A DNA stretch of 64,000 nt from Stenogyne calaminthoides (taxonomy: Eukaryota > Streptophyta > Magnoliopsida > Lamiales > Lamiaceae), in the NCBI GenBank assembly GCA_037126765.1, contig JBBCBC010000019.1, forward strand, positions 25,070,222 to 25,134,221, in the 5' to 3' direction. The translations under genes were made by a program, and so were the position numbers. Position 1 is the stretch's first letter; every line of letters starts with the position of its first letter. The notes under the pieces are model-generated. The model was not told the DNA's origin. It searched no databases and was given only the letters and a program-made list of their open reading frames with translations. This document shows positions 13,234 through 23,939 of this stretch, one piece after another.

Positions 13234-14221
13234 TTGCAAAAAAAAAAAAAAAAAAAAATCACCATAGTTAGGGTTTTTACCAATTACAACATATCCTTTT
13301 TTTTTGCACTTGAAGATATCACATTTTAAAATTTTGCAATTTGAAGCATTTGCTCAATTTCTGGCAACAATTGAAAAATGTGGCTGCTGGAGCTACTACA
13401 TAGATGTCCATGTGAATGTTACGACTGATGAATAAAAATATATATTTTTTAATTTGATTTTTTTTAAAGAAAAGCAATATCGAAAAAAAATATTTTTAAA
13501 ATTTAGGAATGGAACCCTCACTCATCATGATAAAAATTATGCACTTATTATTTCTCCAAAAAAATAAATTAAAAGAAGAACGCTAAATCGCTATCGTAGC
13601 TCCAAATTTTTAAATATTGCAATTAGAAGAATTTGTCTTGACATTCTTTTTTTTTTTTGCACTTCAAGACATGACCTTTTAAAATTTTGCAATTAGAGCA
13701 TTTGCCTATTTTCTGGCAACAATTGAATAATGTGGCTATTGGAGCTACTACATAGATGTCCATGTAGGATGTCACAATTGATGAATAAGATATTTTTTTA
13801 TTTTTTTAATTTGATTTTTTAAAGAAAAATAATATCTAAAAATTATTTTTTATAATTTAAGAATATAACCCCCAAAACTCATCCTGACAAAACTTATGTT
13901 CTTATTATTTTTCCCATAAAATTTAAAAGAAGAACGCTAAATCGTTCATCGAATCACAACTCCAAATTTTTTAATATTTAAAAATATATTTTAGATATTG
14001 CTTTTCATACAAAAATATTTTTGAATTAATAAAAATATTTTATTCACCAGTCTTGACATCCTACGTGGATATTTATGTCAACTCTGAGGCCACCTCACTT
14101 AATTATTGGCAAAAAATTAACAGATATTTCTAATAACATAAAAAATGTGGTGTCTCGAATTGCAAAGAAAAAAATATGTTGTAATTGATAAAAATCTTAA
14201 AGATGGTGATATATTTTGCAA
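13234..14221. repeat. Fold-back element with internal tandem repeats
   Basis: The left end (TTGCAA, poly-A, TCACCATAGTTAGGGTTTTTACC, then CAATTACAACATAT) and the right end are inverted copies. Read on the minus strand, the right end gives TTGCAAAATATATCACCATC, then CAATTACAACATAT and so on. Between them, two direct units with a period of about 353 bp share TTCTGGCAACAATTGAA and GAGCTACTACATAGATGTCC (around 13,360-13,410 and 13,713-13,765). A third, inverted partial copy lies near 14,040-14,110. Probably a non-autonomous fold-back or Mutator-like DNA element, but the superfamily is not assignable from what I see. Confidence 0.6.
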
Positions 14222-14418
14222 CTATCCCAAAAAAATATTATAAAGTAAAGAATATTAATTCTTCTTTGCAAAGAATTTTCTTTAACAAATCAACATTGTT
14301 ATGAATAAAATTAAATATAATTTTAAAATTAAATAATACAACAAGATGTCAATATAAAATTTTATATTAATCAAAAATAATTATTTTAACATATAAAATG
14401 TTTGATGACAACAATGAC

Positions 14419-14445
14419 CGTGCGTTAGCACGAGTGTAATACTAG
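14419..14445 (+). other. Helitron 3' terminus (hairpin plus CTAG)
   Basis: The stem CGTGC / GCACG with loop GTTA (14,419-14,432) is followed by AGTGTAATA and then CTAG (14,442-14,445), with T as the next base. This is the established Helitron end structure: a short GC hairpin 8-12 bases upstream of CTRR and insertion into an A|T site. Confidence 0.85.
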
Positions 14446-14502
14446 TAACCCAAAAACGAACATCATACGCGATATCATTTTATTTTACATACAACTCAAG
14501 AA

Positions 14503-15903
14503 TAGGGGCGGATTTAGGATTTTAAAATTGGGAGTCCAATAAAATAACTTACAAAATATTAATTAAAGTTTCAGAACTCAACAACCTAAAAAAAATACAT
14601 AACATTGATATAATGTTACTCTACAATTGAGTGCGCTGAGTCTTCATATTTTGAAAGCGGTCTATGACAACATCACTAGAAATTTGTAGAAATACACCAC
14701 TCTCAATAAAAGTAACCAAACTATCATTTAATAATTTATTACTCATACTACTTCGCAACCTATTTTTGACATATGTCATTCTAGAAAATAGTCTTTCCAC
14801 ACTCGCGGTAGTGATCAGGAGAATCAACACCAATTTTAATAAGAAAATAAATATCCGGATAAGACATGGGATTCTTTATCTTGACAAGCATTATGGAAAG
14901 AGCACCAAGATCACACAAATCTTGAAATCGGACATTTCTCTGCATATCTTTAATGAAAACGTCAAGGAGACAATCAAGAGCAATCAAATCAGTACTTGTA
15001 AATTCAGAGGGACAAAATGTGGCAAGTTCGACTACTTTTTCCTTGTCAAAAGAAAAGAAGAAATATGTAGGTTTTAAGCATGCCATACTTATAAGTAACT
15101 CCGTATTCACCTCATCAAACGGCTCATCAAGTTCTCCAAGTTGTAAGTCAATCACTGCATAAGAATTTCAACTCGAAAATGTTGAAGAATTGTAGCTTGC
15201 TTAACAAACCGTCTTGGTCTTCCTTGTGGAATATAAGGAGCATCTATATCGGGAACAACTATGTCATATATTTTGCAAAATGTAGTGATACTATTCAAGA
15301 GAGCTTCCAAACCATCATCTCTCATTTTTGCAATTGCAAAGCAAGACACAAATTATTAGTGTACCCAAAAATAGTCAACATCAAATGTGCTATGAAAATA
15401 GAATCAAATAATTTTAATGAGTACAAAACAGACTGAACTTTTACCCTATCTTCTGAACTTGAACTGGTCTTCCCCATCACATTAAGTACCTGAACAACTG
15501 TAGGAAGCAAGTGGATAATATTCAGAAGAGTTTTATAATGAGACCCCAACGTGTATCACCCGGCCTCCTCAAACCAAGTTCTTGATTCAAACCCGATCCA
15601 CTCTCAAGTTCTCCAATTTTCAATGCTTCAACAACTTTTGCAGCTTGACTTTCTCGTATCTTTTCTCTTCGCTTACAAGAACAATCGTTGTTATTTCTAG
15701 AAACGAGAACTAGTGTTAATTGAAGTTGATGAACAAAACAATGAACATAGTTGACTAATGGAGTATCCTCCATAATCAAAGTCTTAAGACCATTTATCTT
15801 ACCCTTCATGTCGCTATCCCCATCGTACCTTTGCCCGACTCAACGAATGTTCCACAAAGAAAGACACAATTGCACTTTTGAGTGACAAAACAGTGGTATT
15901 AGT
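14503..15903 (-). mobile_element. hAT transposon, 3' half, truncated by an LTR element
   Basis: The left edge reads TAGGGGCGGATTTAGGATTT, which matches the usual plant hAT terminus (T/C)AGGGGCGGA. Transposase remains follow on the minus strand. The 5' half of the transposon is missing because an LTR starts abruptly at 15,904. The rest may lie beyond the nested insertions, outside this window. Confidence 0.75.
14621..15843 (-). pseudogene. hAT transposase remnant (zinc-finger MYM/DUF4371 type with hAT dimerisation domain)
   Basis: hAT transposases cut and paste DNA through an RNase-H-like DDE fold and dimerise through a C-terminal domain. Read leftward on the minus strand, the visible pieces are GQRYDGDSDMKG near 15,830, VHCFVHQLQLTLV, LNQELGLRRPGDTRWG (15,809-15,522) and KMRDDGLEALL through TILQHFRVE (15,349-15,152). 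VIDLQLGELDEPFDEVNTELL (15,155 on) follows. The dimerisation block TASVERLFSRMTYVKNRLR lies at 14,833-14,621. The pieces sit in order with only a few frameshifts, covering about the C-terminal 400 residues. The N-terminal zinc finger and first catalytic Asp are lost to truncation at 15,904. Confidence 0.85.
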
Positions 15904-16261
15904 TGTTGGAAAATGTTGCACATTTTTTGGATGAATAAAAATTTAATTTTCAACGTTGTTGTAATCAATTATTGGGATAGAGAAAAACAATAAGCTTTTG
16001 TCCCACTTTTGGAAAAATACAAATGTGGACTCGAGTTTGCCTTGTTTTTATTTCCCGTTTAATTATTGAATGTAACAACTGCATTTAGTGTAATGAGAAA
16101 CGTTACACATTCGATTTTAAAACCTGAATTAAGTTGACATTATTTCAGGTGACAGTTACCAAAAATTAATTGAAAGTTTAAACCTGAATTAATGGTACAT
16201 TATTTCGGGTTATCGATTTTATTTGAGGTCATAAGTGGCTCATAATGACCATCCTCCAACA
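15904..16261 (+). repeat. 5' LTR of the pol-less element (358 bp)
   Basis: Starts TGTTGGA and ends TCCAACA, a perfect 7-bp terminal inverted repeat of the kind LTRs carry. It matches 20,432-20,776 along nearly its whole length, including AATAAGCTTTTGTCCCAC and TTATTTGAGG(T/C)CATAA. Confidence 0.8.
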
Positions 16262-17454
16262 ATTAATATTCTTATGCAATAAATAACATTTGAGATGAAG
16301 TTGAACTGTAACTTGAGACGAACGAATTGAAAATTCATACATATACTATTTCGGTAATTGCTAATACTTTTCTACATTCGTTTTGCTACTGCTTTTTTTG
16401 GTGATTAAATTCAGGCAACATCTCAGTTTAACTCGAGCAAGACATAGTGCTATTATAGTTGCTCATTGATTGTTGTATCGTAGGAAATAAGTGTCCTACG
16501 ATTCACTAGCACCGAGAGTGAAAGACATATATTGTTTTAAGGAAATCGCGTGTAACCCGAGCCTCAATTCTTCTTTTATCCTATTTTCAGCCATCTGTTG
16601 TGCATATTTTCTAACAATTTTAAAACAAATTAATTTTTCGAGATGTTTGAAACAATGACTCAAGGAGAGGAAACCATTGTGAGAATTTAATGATTGGTTC
16701 TTCAAAATTGTTCCATGGTGAAAGGACAGGCAGCGGCGAGTTCCGAAACTGAAACTTGCGATCATTTTGTCAGTAAAAATTATTTTATAATCCTTGTGTT
16801 TTTCTGATCATTTTTCTGGAATTGCACGTCATGATATTTATTTATCTTATAAGTCTTTTCTTATTTGACTAAAAGGAACCCAATTGCCAATTTTCTAGCA
16901 AACTTGGTTACTGGGACATCATTGTGTGCTTGAACGTTGGATACCTGGACATTATTTTCATTGACTCACCTCTCAACCATTCAAATATTGCTTAAAGGTT
17001 TAGAAAGTGGCGTAAATCAGAGAAAAGAAAATGGGCTCAGATGAATTCCCATCAGTTCGAGAGTCCAATCTCCAGAATTTGTCTTCAGGGATGCCCGATA
17101 ATCTGTGATTGTGTTTGGATTAGTAGAATTCTGAAACTTGAAATTGTTATCCAGATTGAGGCTAGCGTTAACCGTCGTAACGCGTTAGAAATAGATGGCG
17201 TTTTGGAAGACTAACAATTGGCAATAGAGTCATGTCGTTTCAGATCCGGCGTTCGCACCTCAATATAATCTTCCATAATCTGGAATGAACACGATCGATA
17301 GTCCAAATACTGAAAATTCATAACTAATATGATTAAAATTGCTACATGGTGATGGAAGTTGAATTGGCAATCATGCCTTTTTCATTCCATTGATTAGGTC
17401 GACCGAAAGTGTGATGAAGATGATTGGGCTACAAATTGAAAACTGGGCCTAATT
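16262..17454. other. Internal non-coding region of the pol-less element
   Basis: No protein family is recognisable. A perfect 9-bp palindrome (ATCGTAGGA, 8-nt loop, TCCTACGAT; 16,477-16,502) could fold as an RNA hairpin about 215 bp after the LTR. An 89-codon minus-strand frame at 16,496-16,765 resembles nothing known. Confidence 0.4.
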
Positions 17455-18560
17455 AATCTTTTTACGGAAATGGGTCGGTAATTTATGGATTAATTTATAA
17501 TATTTGAGGTATTATAAATTGTATTCCATAATTTAGGATCTTTAATTTTTAATCAAATTGAATTTTGATTTAGGATCAAATATTGTGTGCTTAAGAGCAC
17601 AAAATATGTTTTGAATTTAATATGTTAACTCGTAATAATTTATTGGGAATTATTTATGATTAAATGGTCGTATTAAGGTCTCATTTAAAATTGTGCCTGA
17701 GAGTATAAATTATGGATTAAATTTAATTCAAAATGATAGTTGACTCGTATAATTATTTGAGAGTCAAATATGGCAATTACAGGCTCACTTGAAAATTAAT
17801 TTGATTTTGGTATTTTAATCGAAATCAATTCGATGTTTCGATATTGGATTGACGTATTTCTGAATTTCGAATAGGCGTAAGGAGGAAAGAGAAATGAGAT
17901 TACTGTGATAAAAATATTATCTGGTCTCTAAGTCGATGCACCGATTCAGAAAGAGGTGGTCCTCCAGAAGAATTGACATCGTTTTTAAAAAATGAGGTGT
18001 TGAAACACCAAATAATTTTGGAAACTGTTTTGCATGTAATAGAGAAAATGTCATTGAATTGTTCAAAGAATTGGTATATGGGCCATTTTGATGATTTTTT
18101 GGGTCGTATGATGCTTGGTTTGATGTCCTTGTGCCTAATAAAATTGATTGAATTGGATCAATTGAATTTTCGACCTGACAAATAATATGGATAAATTTAT
18201 TTAGTAATGCTTGAGGCATTATAAATAATATTTCATAATTCTGGATCCAATAATTGTGAATATCGAATTAAAGTTTGATTTGTGATCAAATATTTTACGC
18301 TTGAGAGCAAAAGTTGTGTTTTGGTATTAATCCAAAGGGTTTTGACTCGTATAACTAGGGAATTGTACACGAGTAAATAGTGGCAATAAACGTCTCATAA
18401 AATTTGTGCTTGTGAGCGCAAATTGTGGATTGACTCGTATAATTCAGTGGATAATTATTTGAGAGTCAATACTCACTTGAAATAGAATTTAATTTTGGTA
18501 GTTTGACCGAAATTAAATCAAAAGTTTTGATTTTTCAATTCGTTTCGAGATTGTGTCTAA
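17455..18560 (+). repeat. Pair of diverged 0.4-kb direct repeats
   Basis: Segments at about 17,455-17,860 and 18,170-18,560 share a series of blocks in the same order. These are GAGG(T/C)ATTATAAA, GATCAAATATT, (T/C)TTGAGAGCA/TTAAGAGCA, TTGACTCGTATAA, ATTATTTGAGAGTCAA and TTTTGGTA(T/G)TTT. They are diverged by many substitutions. They may be LTR remains of an older element or duplicated non-coding DNA. No coding frame is shared. Confidence 0.6.
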
Positions 18561-19565
18561 ATTAATATTTGATGAATATTAATATAGGACGATCAACTCG
18601 AATGTGGAGGATGAAGTTTCTCCAAATATATATTTGAATGTGGGGGGAAGAAGTCTCCATGAAGACATTCCGATGTGGGTAATTAGAAAAGACACAACCT
18701 TAAAGATAAATGGAAAACCAAAGATACATGATGCCTAGTGGAATATTTTCCACAAGTTATACGAATTTATTCAATCATGTTCTTCAAAAATCACCACACA
18801 AGGAGATAAATCCATGTGAACTATGGAGGAAGGATGAAATGGTCCTACAATTATTTAGAAGTGTGGGGGTGACTGGTAAATATTTAAGCACTTGTAGTGC
18901 TTATCAGTCCTTAATGAACAAATTGTAAAGTTCCTGAAATAAAATGTAAAATATCCAAATGTATTAAAAGAAAAGAATACACAAAAGCAAACTAGATAAT
19001 TTGACACAGACTCCATATCTTGAAAATGTGTGTGTTAGTGTGTGTGGGTGGGTGGGGGGCAGGGGGTTTAGTGTCATAAAAATCCTTAGACTAAAATCCA
19101 TCATTGAGATGTTTAAGAGGATAACATCTAGAGGAATGAGACTAAAATCCTTAGAGAAGACGAGTTGGACGAAGGAATACCTTACCTATATGACTAGAGA
19201 TCCAAAGAACTAGGTTCAAAAGGACAACCTAATTGTCTAACTCGTAAATCACTATTTTGTGGTGATATGATGTGAGGATTGACATGTGCAATATATTCAA
19301 GAAAATTAAATGACATCTCTTGCAATAGAATTGAGAAACCACCTGGTGAAAATATTGAACAACAAAATACAGGCTCTATAGAATTGAAGTCACTGACCAT
19401 TTTACGAACTTGCTCATGATCATAAAGACATAAACTACATAAGATAGACTTTCATAGTGATTAATCTCTGGCTAAACACATATAAAACCAAAATTAAATT
19501 GCACCTAAACAGTTAAGTGAAGATTATAGACAAAAATCATCAAATCTGGACCTTCACAAGTATTC
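18561..19565. other. Non-coding internal sequence of the pol-less element
   Basis: Nothing recognisable. A GT-rich run (19,027-19,070, GTGTGTGTTAGTGTGTGTGG) is low complexity. Segments near 19,262 and 20,026 share GTGATATGATGTGA(G/A)GATT(G/A)(A/G)CATGTGC, a further weak internal duplication. Confidence 0.4.
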
Positions 19566-19568
19566 CTA

Positions 19569-19856
19569 ATTAAACCAACTATGACTCAATGCATCTTTGG
19601 CAGATATCCTCTTCCCCGGTTCAAACGTCAAAAGCCTCTGCAACAAATCGAGCCCGTTCGGCATAAGCAACGGGCCTTGTGAATACGTGGCAGTTGCAGC
19701 AACACTATGTCGAAGCACGTTCCCTCCTCTCCACACAATTTGGTCATGTATCAACCACAACTGCATAATCTCAGATTTCCCACGAAAAAGCACTTGGTTC
19801 AGCACCAACTCTGCCATTATGCACCCCACAGACCACATATCAACGGCCTTTGCATA
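19569..19856 (-). pseudogene. Fragment of a CDK/CMGC protein-kinase gene
   Basis: Read on the minus strand from 19,856, the frame gives YAKAVDMWSVGCIMAELV (kinase subdomain IX, with the conserved DxWSxGC), then VLFRGKSEIMQLWLIHD. Later comes GLDLLQRLLTFEPGKRISAKDALSHSWF, the subdomain XI end of the catalytic domain with its invariant Arg in GKRIS. The wording most resembles plant cyclin-dependent kinase G / CDK11-type kinases. The part between the two blocks is too short and does not match a kinase, so there is an internal deletion. The ATP-binding lobe and catalytic loop are absent. AT-rich intron-like DNA follows upstream, so this was taken from genomic DNA, not spliced mRNA. It probably represents host sequence captured by the surrounding element. 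Confidence 0.75.
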
Positions 19857-20417
19857 ATTTGTGATTTAAAAGAATATTTATCATTTAGATAATAAATCTA
19901 GAAAATCCACCTGTATAATAAAATAATAATAATTACTTATTTTAACAAATCTCATTTTCCTGATTGCAAGAGATGTGAGGATAAATTATTAATTCCCTAA
20001 AATTCCATTGCCTAAAGATGTTTTAGTGATATGATGTGAAGATTAGCATGTGCTATTAATGATTTGAGAAGAGTTCGTGAAATACTATTAAAATAATCAC
20101 ATATGTAAGAGAGAAGTGGGGTCGCTTCGAAGGGAATATTGCACGGCGTATTCCTAAAAACTCTTGCAGAACCAGACATATGTTCATGGCCGAAATGAAC
20201 ATGATCATGAGAACTGAGAGTTGTTAGGAAGAACTTTAGTGGATTATATCATCGTGTACACAAAACAGTTAATAGTTCAAAGACATCTAATATTCGACTA
20301 GTAAAGTATGTGTACTTTCATAAGTGAAGGTTCAAAGGGTAACACCTACCTATCCTATGCAAGGATCTAACGTTGATTTGTATCATCAAAACATTTTGTT
20401 GTTTGTATCAATTTCCA

Positions 20418-20431
20418 TTAATGTGGGGGAT
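20418..20431 (+). other. Polypurine-tract-like sequence before the 3' LTR
   Basis: TTAATGTGGGGGAT directly abuts the TG of the second LTR. G-rich tracts of this form prime plus-strand DNA synthesis in plant LTR retrotransposons. Confidence 0.65.
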
Positions 20432-20776
20432 TGTTGGAAAATGTTACTCATTTTTTGGATGAATGCGAAATTAATTTTTAAAGTTGTTGTAACCAATTAT
20501 TGGGAAAGGGAAAAACAATAAGCTTTTGTCCCACATTTGGAAAAGTACAAATGAGGAATCGAGTTTACCACATTTTTATTTCCCGTTAAATTGTTGAACA
20601 TAACGACTGCATTTAGTGCAATGAGAAATATTACACGTTTGATTTTAAAACATGAATTAAGTGGACATTATTTCAGGTGACAGTTACAATAAATTAATTG
20701 AAAGTTTAAAATTTGAATTAATGATACATTATTTCAGGTTGTCGATTTTATTTGAGGCCATAAATGGCTCATAATG
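20432..20776 (+). repeat. 3' LTR of the pol-less element, truncated
   Basis: Aligns with 15,904-16,245 from TGTTGGAAAATGTT to GGCTCATAATG. The last 15-16 bases, ending TCCAACA in the 5' copy, are missing. The Sire3 LTR begins two bases later, so Sire3 integrated within this LTR or a deletion joined the two. Confidence 0.75.
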
Positions 20777-20777
20777 C

Positions 20778-22191
20778 TGTAGGTCCCGAACGGGTTTCAG
20801 TGAGGGTCGAAGTCTAGAGGGGAGGGGTGAATAGACTTTCAAAACTTTTTGTGGATCAGGTGTGATACGCAAGTATGCCCGATCAGAGTGCAGTGTGAAT
20901 CAGTATGGACTGATATCCGACTTGCTAATCTGTATGAACCAGACCAGTTCAGCGTCTATCAGTTTAACTGATGGTGCGGAAGATTAGTTAACACGTGTGA
21001 AAACCAATTTTACTCAATCAGATTTCTGTGCAATCTGTTTTAGATCAGATGACTAAAGTGTCAAGCTGATCAGTTCAGTAGCTTGATGCTAATCTGAACC
21101 AGATTCAGAATATGCATGCAGATAACAAGTAGTGTGCAGTTAAGTGTAAAGCAAGATAAAGGCATACATATTTATAGTGGTTCGGACAACTTGTCCTACG
21201 TCCACTCTTCCCTATTAGCATGGGCACCAACTTAACCAATTGGACTTAGTTTAATATGTTAGTCCAACACAGTACAACCAATAGATGTTTCACGAGGTCT
21301 CACTCAACCAATCCCAGAAACCAGATCTAGAAACCCTAGACTGAAATCTTGCTATAACAAACTTAACCTAACTTTTGTTTGGGTATAAGATTTGTGATGT
21401 TCCAACTGGAATACTATCATATCTTCTGAGTAGCCTAAAGCTAAAGGATGAATATTCTATGCTAAGAAAAATGGGATGAACACTTAGAAAATAAGCTTCG
21501 CTTTAGTGTTCTTCGTGCGGAAATTTGCTTGTGCTTGAGCTTGATGATAATTTCCGTAACCTTACTATGAAGGTTTGATCCCATATATATAGACACGAAA
21601 TCAAAATAGCCGTTGGAGAGAAATTCGAATTTCGGTCTACTTAAGGTAGGTTTGCAGGTCCGATTTGATGTGCACAGAGGCGGCATGGCCGAAAGCATGC
21701 AAGCTTGTCCTTTCTAGCCATTTGACTCTGAAGCACCTCGTCCTGCAATGTCAGCTCCGTACATACGTGTCTTGCCTCATTGGTTATCAAGTACACTTAT
21801 TCAATGTTTGATTTACCAACTTAGGTTGACATTCTTCGTGTCTGATGCTTGTGTATGTCTTGGTGTCCTTCTTGGGAAAACCAGATTAGAGCTGACCTGA
21901 TCAGTACAAGCTAATCAGTCTACCTGATTGAGTCTTCTGATGCAGGTTGTCTTAGCACAACTTGCAGACTCATCTTCTCCCTTCCTGATGTAGGTCTTCG
22001 GATCTTCTGGTCTTCTGATCTTTACAAATTGAGTTATCCCTCAATATGTGACCTAACTATTACATCAACTATCTATACAACTCAGCTGGTCATCCTAATC
22101 TGATATCTACTTCATCAGTCAGCTAACAGGTCTGACTGGTCCTATTACAATCTGTTTTGGAACTTCCATCAAAACTATAAATTTCCCAACA
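20778..22191 (-). repeat. 3' LTR of Sire3 (Sirevirus-like copia, minus strand)
   Basis: Bounded by TGTAGG... and ...CCCAACA in plus coordinates, so on the minus strand it starts TGTTGGG. The adjacent minus-strand polypurine tract (22,192-22,205) confirms the orientation. A block at 21,175-21,215 (TAGTGGTTCGGACAACTTG and onward to GTCCACTCTTCCC) is a diverged version of a segment present in the LTRs of the other two copia-type elements here. The opposite LTR and pol are not in the window. Confidence 0.75.
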
Positions 22192-22205
22192 ATTTCCCCT
22201 TTTTG
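22192..22205 (-). other. Polypurine tract of Sire3
   Basis: On the minus strand this reads ATCAAAAAGGGGAAAT directly before the LTR start TGTTGGG. It is nearly identical to the tracts of the 18-kb copia and of the mini LTR element. Confidence 0.85.
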
Positions 22206-22545
22206 ATGGGACCAAAACAATAAATCATAAAAACGAATAAACAGGAAGAAAATAAAGACAAGAAAAAAAAATCAGAAGACATTGAGATGATGTCTTAGGA
22301 TCAGAAAATAGGTAACTCATTTCATTGATGGATTTGTATCTTACAAGTACAGAAATGATTTGCAAAAGATATTACCTAATATTCTGTCCTAAGAACCGAT
22401 CTTCTGCTTGCTTCTTGTCCCTCAAGCCTTCAGGAACTTGGAATATATCGTACATCCTTTTAAGTACTTCCTTATGGCGATCTTCCTCAATTATGTTACC
22501 TCTTTTCAGTGCATCGATATAAGCTTGTCTGAACGCAACTGGATC

Positions 22546-23339
22546 TTATTTGTTTCTCTTCAGAGGGGGCATCCGAAATTCATATCTGGGAGCAGAAGGT
22601 CTCAACGTCATAATCTGTCCTTCTCTCATGACCTCCTTATAGAAAGCTGGATATTTTGCTTCCAGCCAGTCCAGAAAGATTTCGTCAAATAACATGTCAT
22701 CTTTCTCTTCTGGAACTCGCTGTATCATAAAGACATCACATAACCAATCGGTCTTAATAACTCTCCATGGTTCGCGAAGATCCTCCCTGCAAATAAGTAT
22801 ATCATCCATGCTGGCAGAAAGGGCTCGTTCAATTCAATTCTCATCAATTTCAGCACTGGTTACATCAGCCTTCTTCTTATGCTTCCTTCTGAAAGCTCTG
22901 TCCAGACCTCCAGCTTCACGCAACTTCTTCCTTCTGATGGAATCTTCCATGACCTTCCTTCTCTTGATCTGATCCTGTTGTTCTTTGATCTGCTCAAATG
23001 TGAGTATCAGTTCAGACCTGGTCACTACTGTCTTCTTCTTGGTTTCCTTTACTTACTTTCCTTTTTGCATCTTCTTTCTCTCACCAATTGCTTCTGCTGA
23101 TTCTGAGGCAAATTCTTCCTCTAGTTTTCTGGCTAATTCCAGATTCTTGGCTTCTTCCTCAGTTTGTAGTCGTTTCTGAACAGTCGATTAAAAATCTTCA
23201 ATTCTATCGACTCTTGAGGTTAGATCCACCATAGTTGTTTTCTGCTCAGTCATAGCTTTATCTTGATGATCAAGCTGCTTAGTGTGCTCTTCAATTGTTG
23301 AGAACAATTCAGCTAGTTCAGTATCTGCTAATTCCGTAG
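22546..23339 (-). pseudogene. Sire3 third ORF (env-like/ORF3) C-terminal part, split by gypsy1
   Basis: Sireviruses often carry an extra gene between pol and the 3' LTR whose function is not settled. This one lies just upstream of the polypurine tract. It includes a Gln/Glu/Lys-rich coiled-coil stretch (MTEQKTTMVDLTSRVDRIEDF, about 23,250-23,188) and a basic segment (RRKKLREAGGLDRAFRRKHKKK). The C-terminal domain contains FLDWLEAKYPAFYKEV and REGQIMTLRPSAPRYEF. The last part parallels FIEYLLTFYPKYLQSW and DEGEVQIVASGPYSYPPP in the 18-kb copia (about 50,203-50,330), so the two ORFs are homologous. Frameshifts separate the pieces. The frame resumes at 33,773 beyond the gypsy1 insertion. Confidence 0.65.
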
Positions 23340-23870
23340 TTTTGTAACCCGTATCTATGGAGCGACCAGTGACCGGATGATAGGCGACCAGGAATGACCG
23401 GTCAGGGACTTTGCCTCTCGCCACGTTACGAGGGCGACCTATGGGCGCGGGCGACCATCAAAAGGTGAAGAGGTTAACATGGAAAGAATCAGAGGAGTAG
23501 AGGGAGGCGGATTCTTCGGGTTCTGTTAAGGAAAGCGTATCCAGAGGCGCGGTCCTCGCCCTTAAATCGGGGAATTACCTTCCGGGAGTAGAAAAACCGT
23601 AGAAGGCCATAGAAGCAGGCCCATCACAAGAAAAACCCTAGAGTTTGTCTTATAAATACCTCTGAAGAGGCTCATTGTAAAAGGAGAAAACTTAGAGAAT
23701 AGACAGATATTATAGTGAAACTCCTGGCTTGGTATTGCCCCCGGACGTAGTCTTATTGGATGAACCGGGTCACCAAATCTTATTCTCATTCTTTACACTC
23801 TTATACGATTGTTTGCCATTACCGTTTTATGAGTGATTGTTCGTACGTTAGATAAATTCTGACTGCAACA
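23340..23870 (+). repeat. gypsy1 5' LTR (531 bp)
   Basis: Ends GACTGCAACA next to the primer-binding site. The start is TTTTGTAACCC, against TGTTGTAACCC in the 3' copy, so one base has mutated. TTATAAATACC near 23,650 is a likely TATA box. The CTGGCTTGGTATTGCCCCC block (about 23,727) also occurs, inverted, in the gypsy2 LTR. Confidence 0.9.
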
Positions 23871-23873
23871 ATT

Positions 23874-23889
23874 TGGCGCCGTCTGTGGG
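23874..23889 (+). other. gypsy1 primer-binding site
   Basis: TGGCGCCGTCTGTGGG starts three bases after the LTR. The first nine bases match the complement of the 3' end of tRNA-Asp, and this form is common in Tat elements. Confidence 0.75.
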
Positions 23890-23939
23890 AAAATTCAACC
23901 AACAGAATCCCCAAATCAACAAAGAACTCACTGAAAGCA

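Larger units (their letters stand above)
11427..14445 (+). mobile_element. Helitron remnant (helicase remains and intact 3' end)
   Basis: Helicase remains on the plus strand (11,427-12,805) are followed 1.6 kb later by a canonical Helitron 3' terminus: a GC-rich hairpin and, ten bases on, CTAG followed by T. Both point the same way, which fits a single element. The 5' terminus (TC after A) was not found, so the left limit is the start of recognisable helicase, not the true end. A fold-back repeat (13,234-14,221) occupies most of the non-coding 3' part. Confidence 0.75.
15904..20776 (+). mobile_element. Pol-less LTR retroelement with 0.36-kb LTRs (LARD-like), 3' LTR truncated
   Basis: Two direct repeats share a TGTTGGAAAATGTT start, about 4.5 kb apart, with a purine-rich tract (AATGTGGGGGAT) immediately before the second. 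That order defines a plus-strand LTR element. The internal 4.17 kb has no gag, protease, reverse transcriptase or integrase signal. It holds a kinase-gene fragment and a pair of 0.4-kb direct repeats. A large retrotransposon derivative is the likeliest reading. I see no convincing primer-binding site next to the 5' LTR and no matching target duplication, so internal rearrangement is possible. Confidence 0.6.

Noticed and set aside
15899..16266. 5' LTR at 15,904-16,261 as a solo LTR
   Set aside because: The 5-bp flanks (TTAGT and ATTAA) do not match, and a second copy with an upstream polypurine tract lies 4.2 kb downstream.
19027..19070. GT-rich run as a regulatory element
   Set aside because: Low-complexity GT repeat with no supporting context.
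22694..23179. Plus-strand Ser/Leu/Phe-rich frames opposite the Sire3 third ORF
   Set aside because: They are antisense shadows of the Lys/Glu-rich minus-strand coiled-coil sequence.
23343..23347. TG at 23,343 as the start of the gypsy1 LTR
   Set aside because: It gives no matching target duplication. Starting at 23,340 with one mutated base aligns with TGTTG of the 3' LTR, gives CGTAG/TGTAG flanks and restores the Sire3 reading frame.
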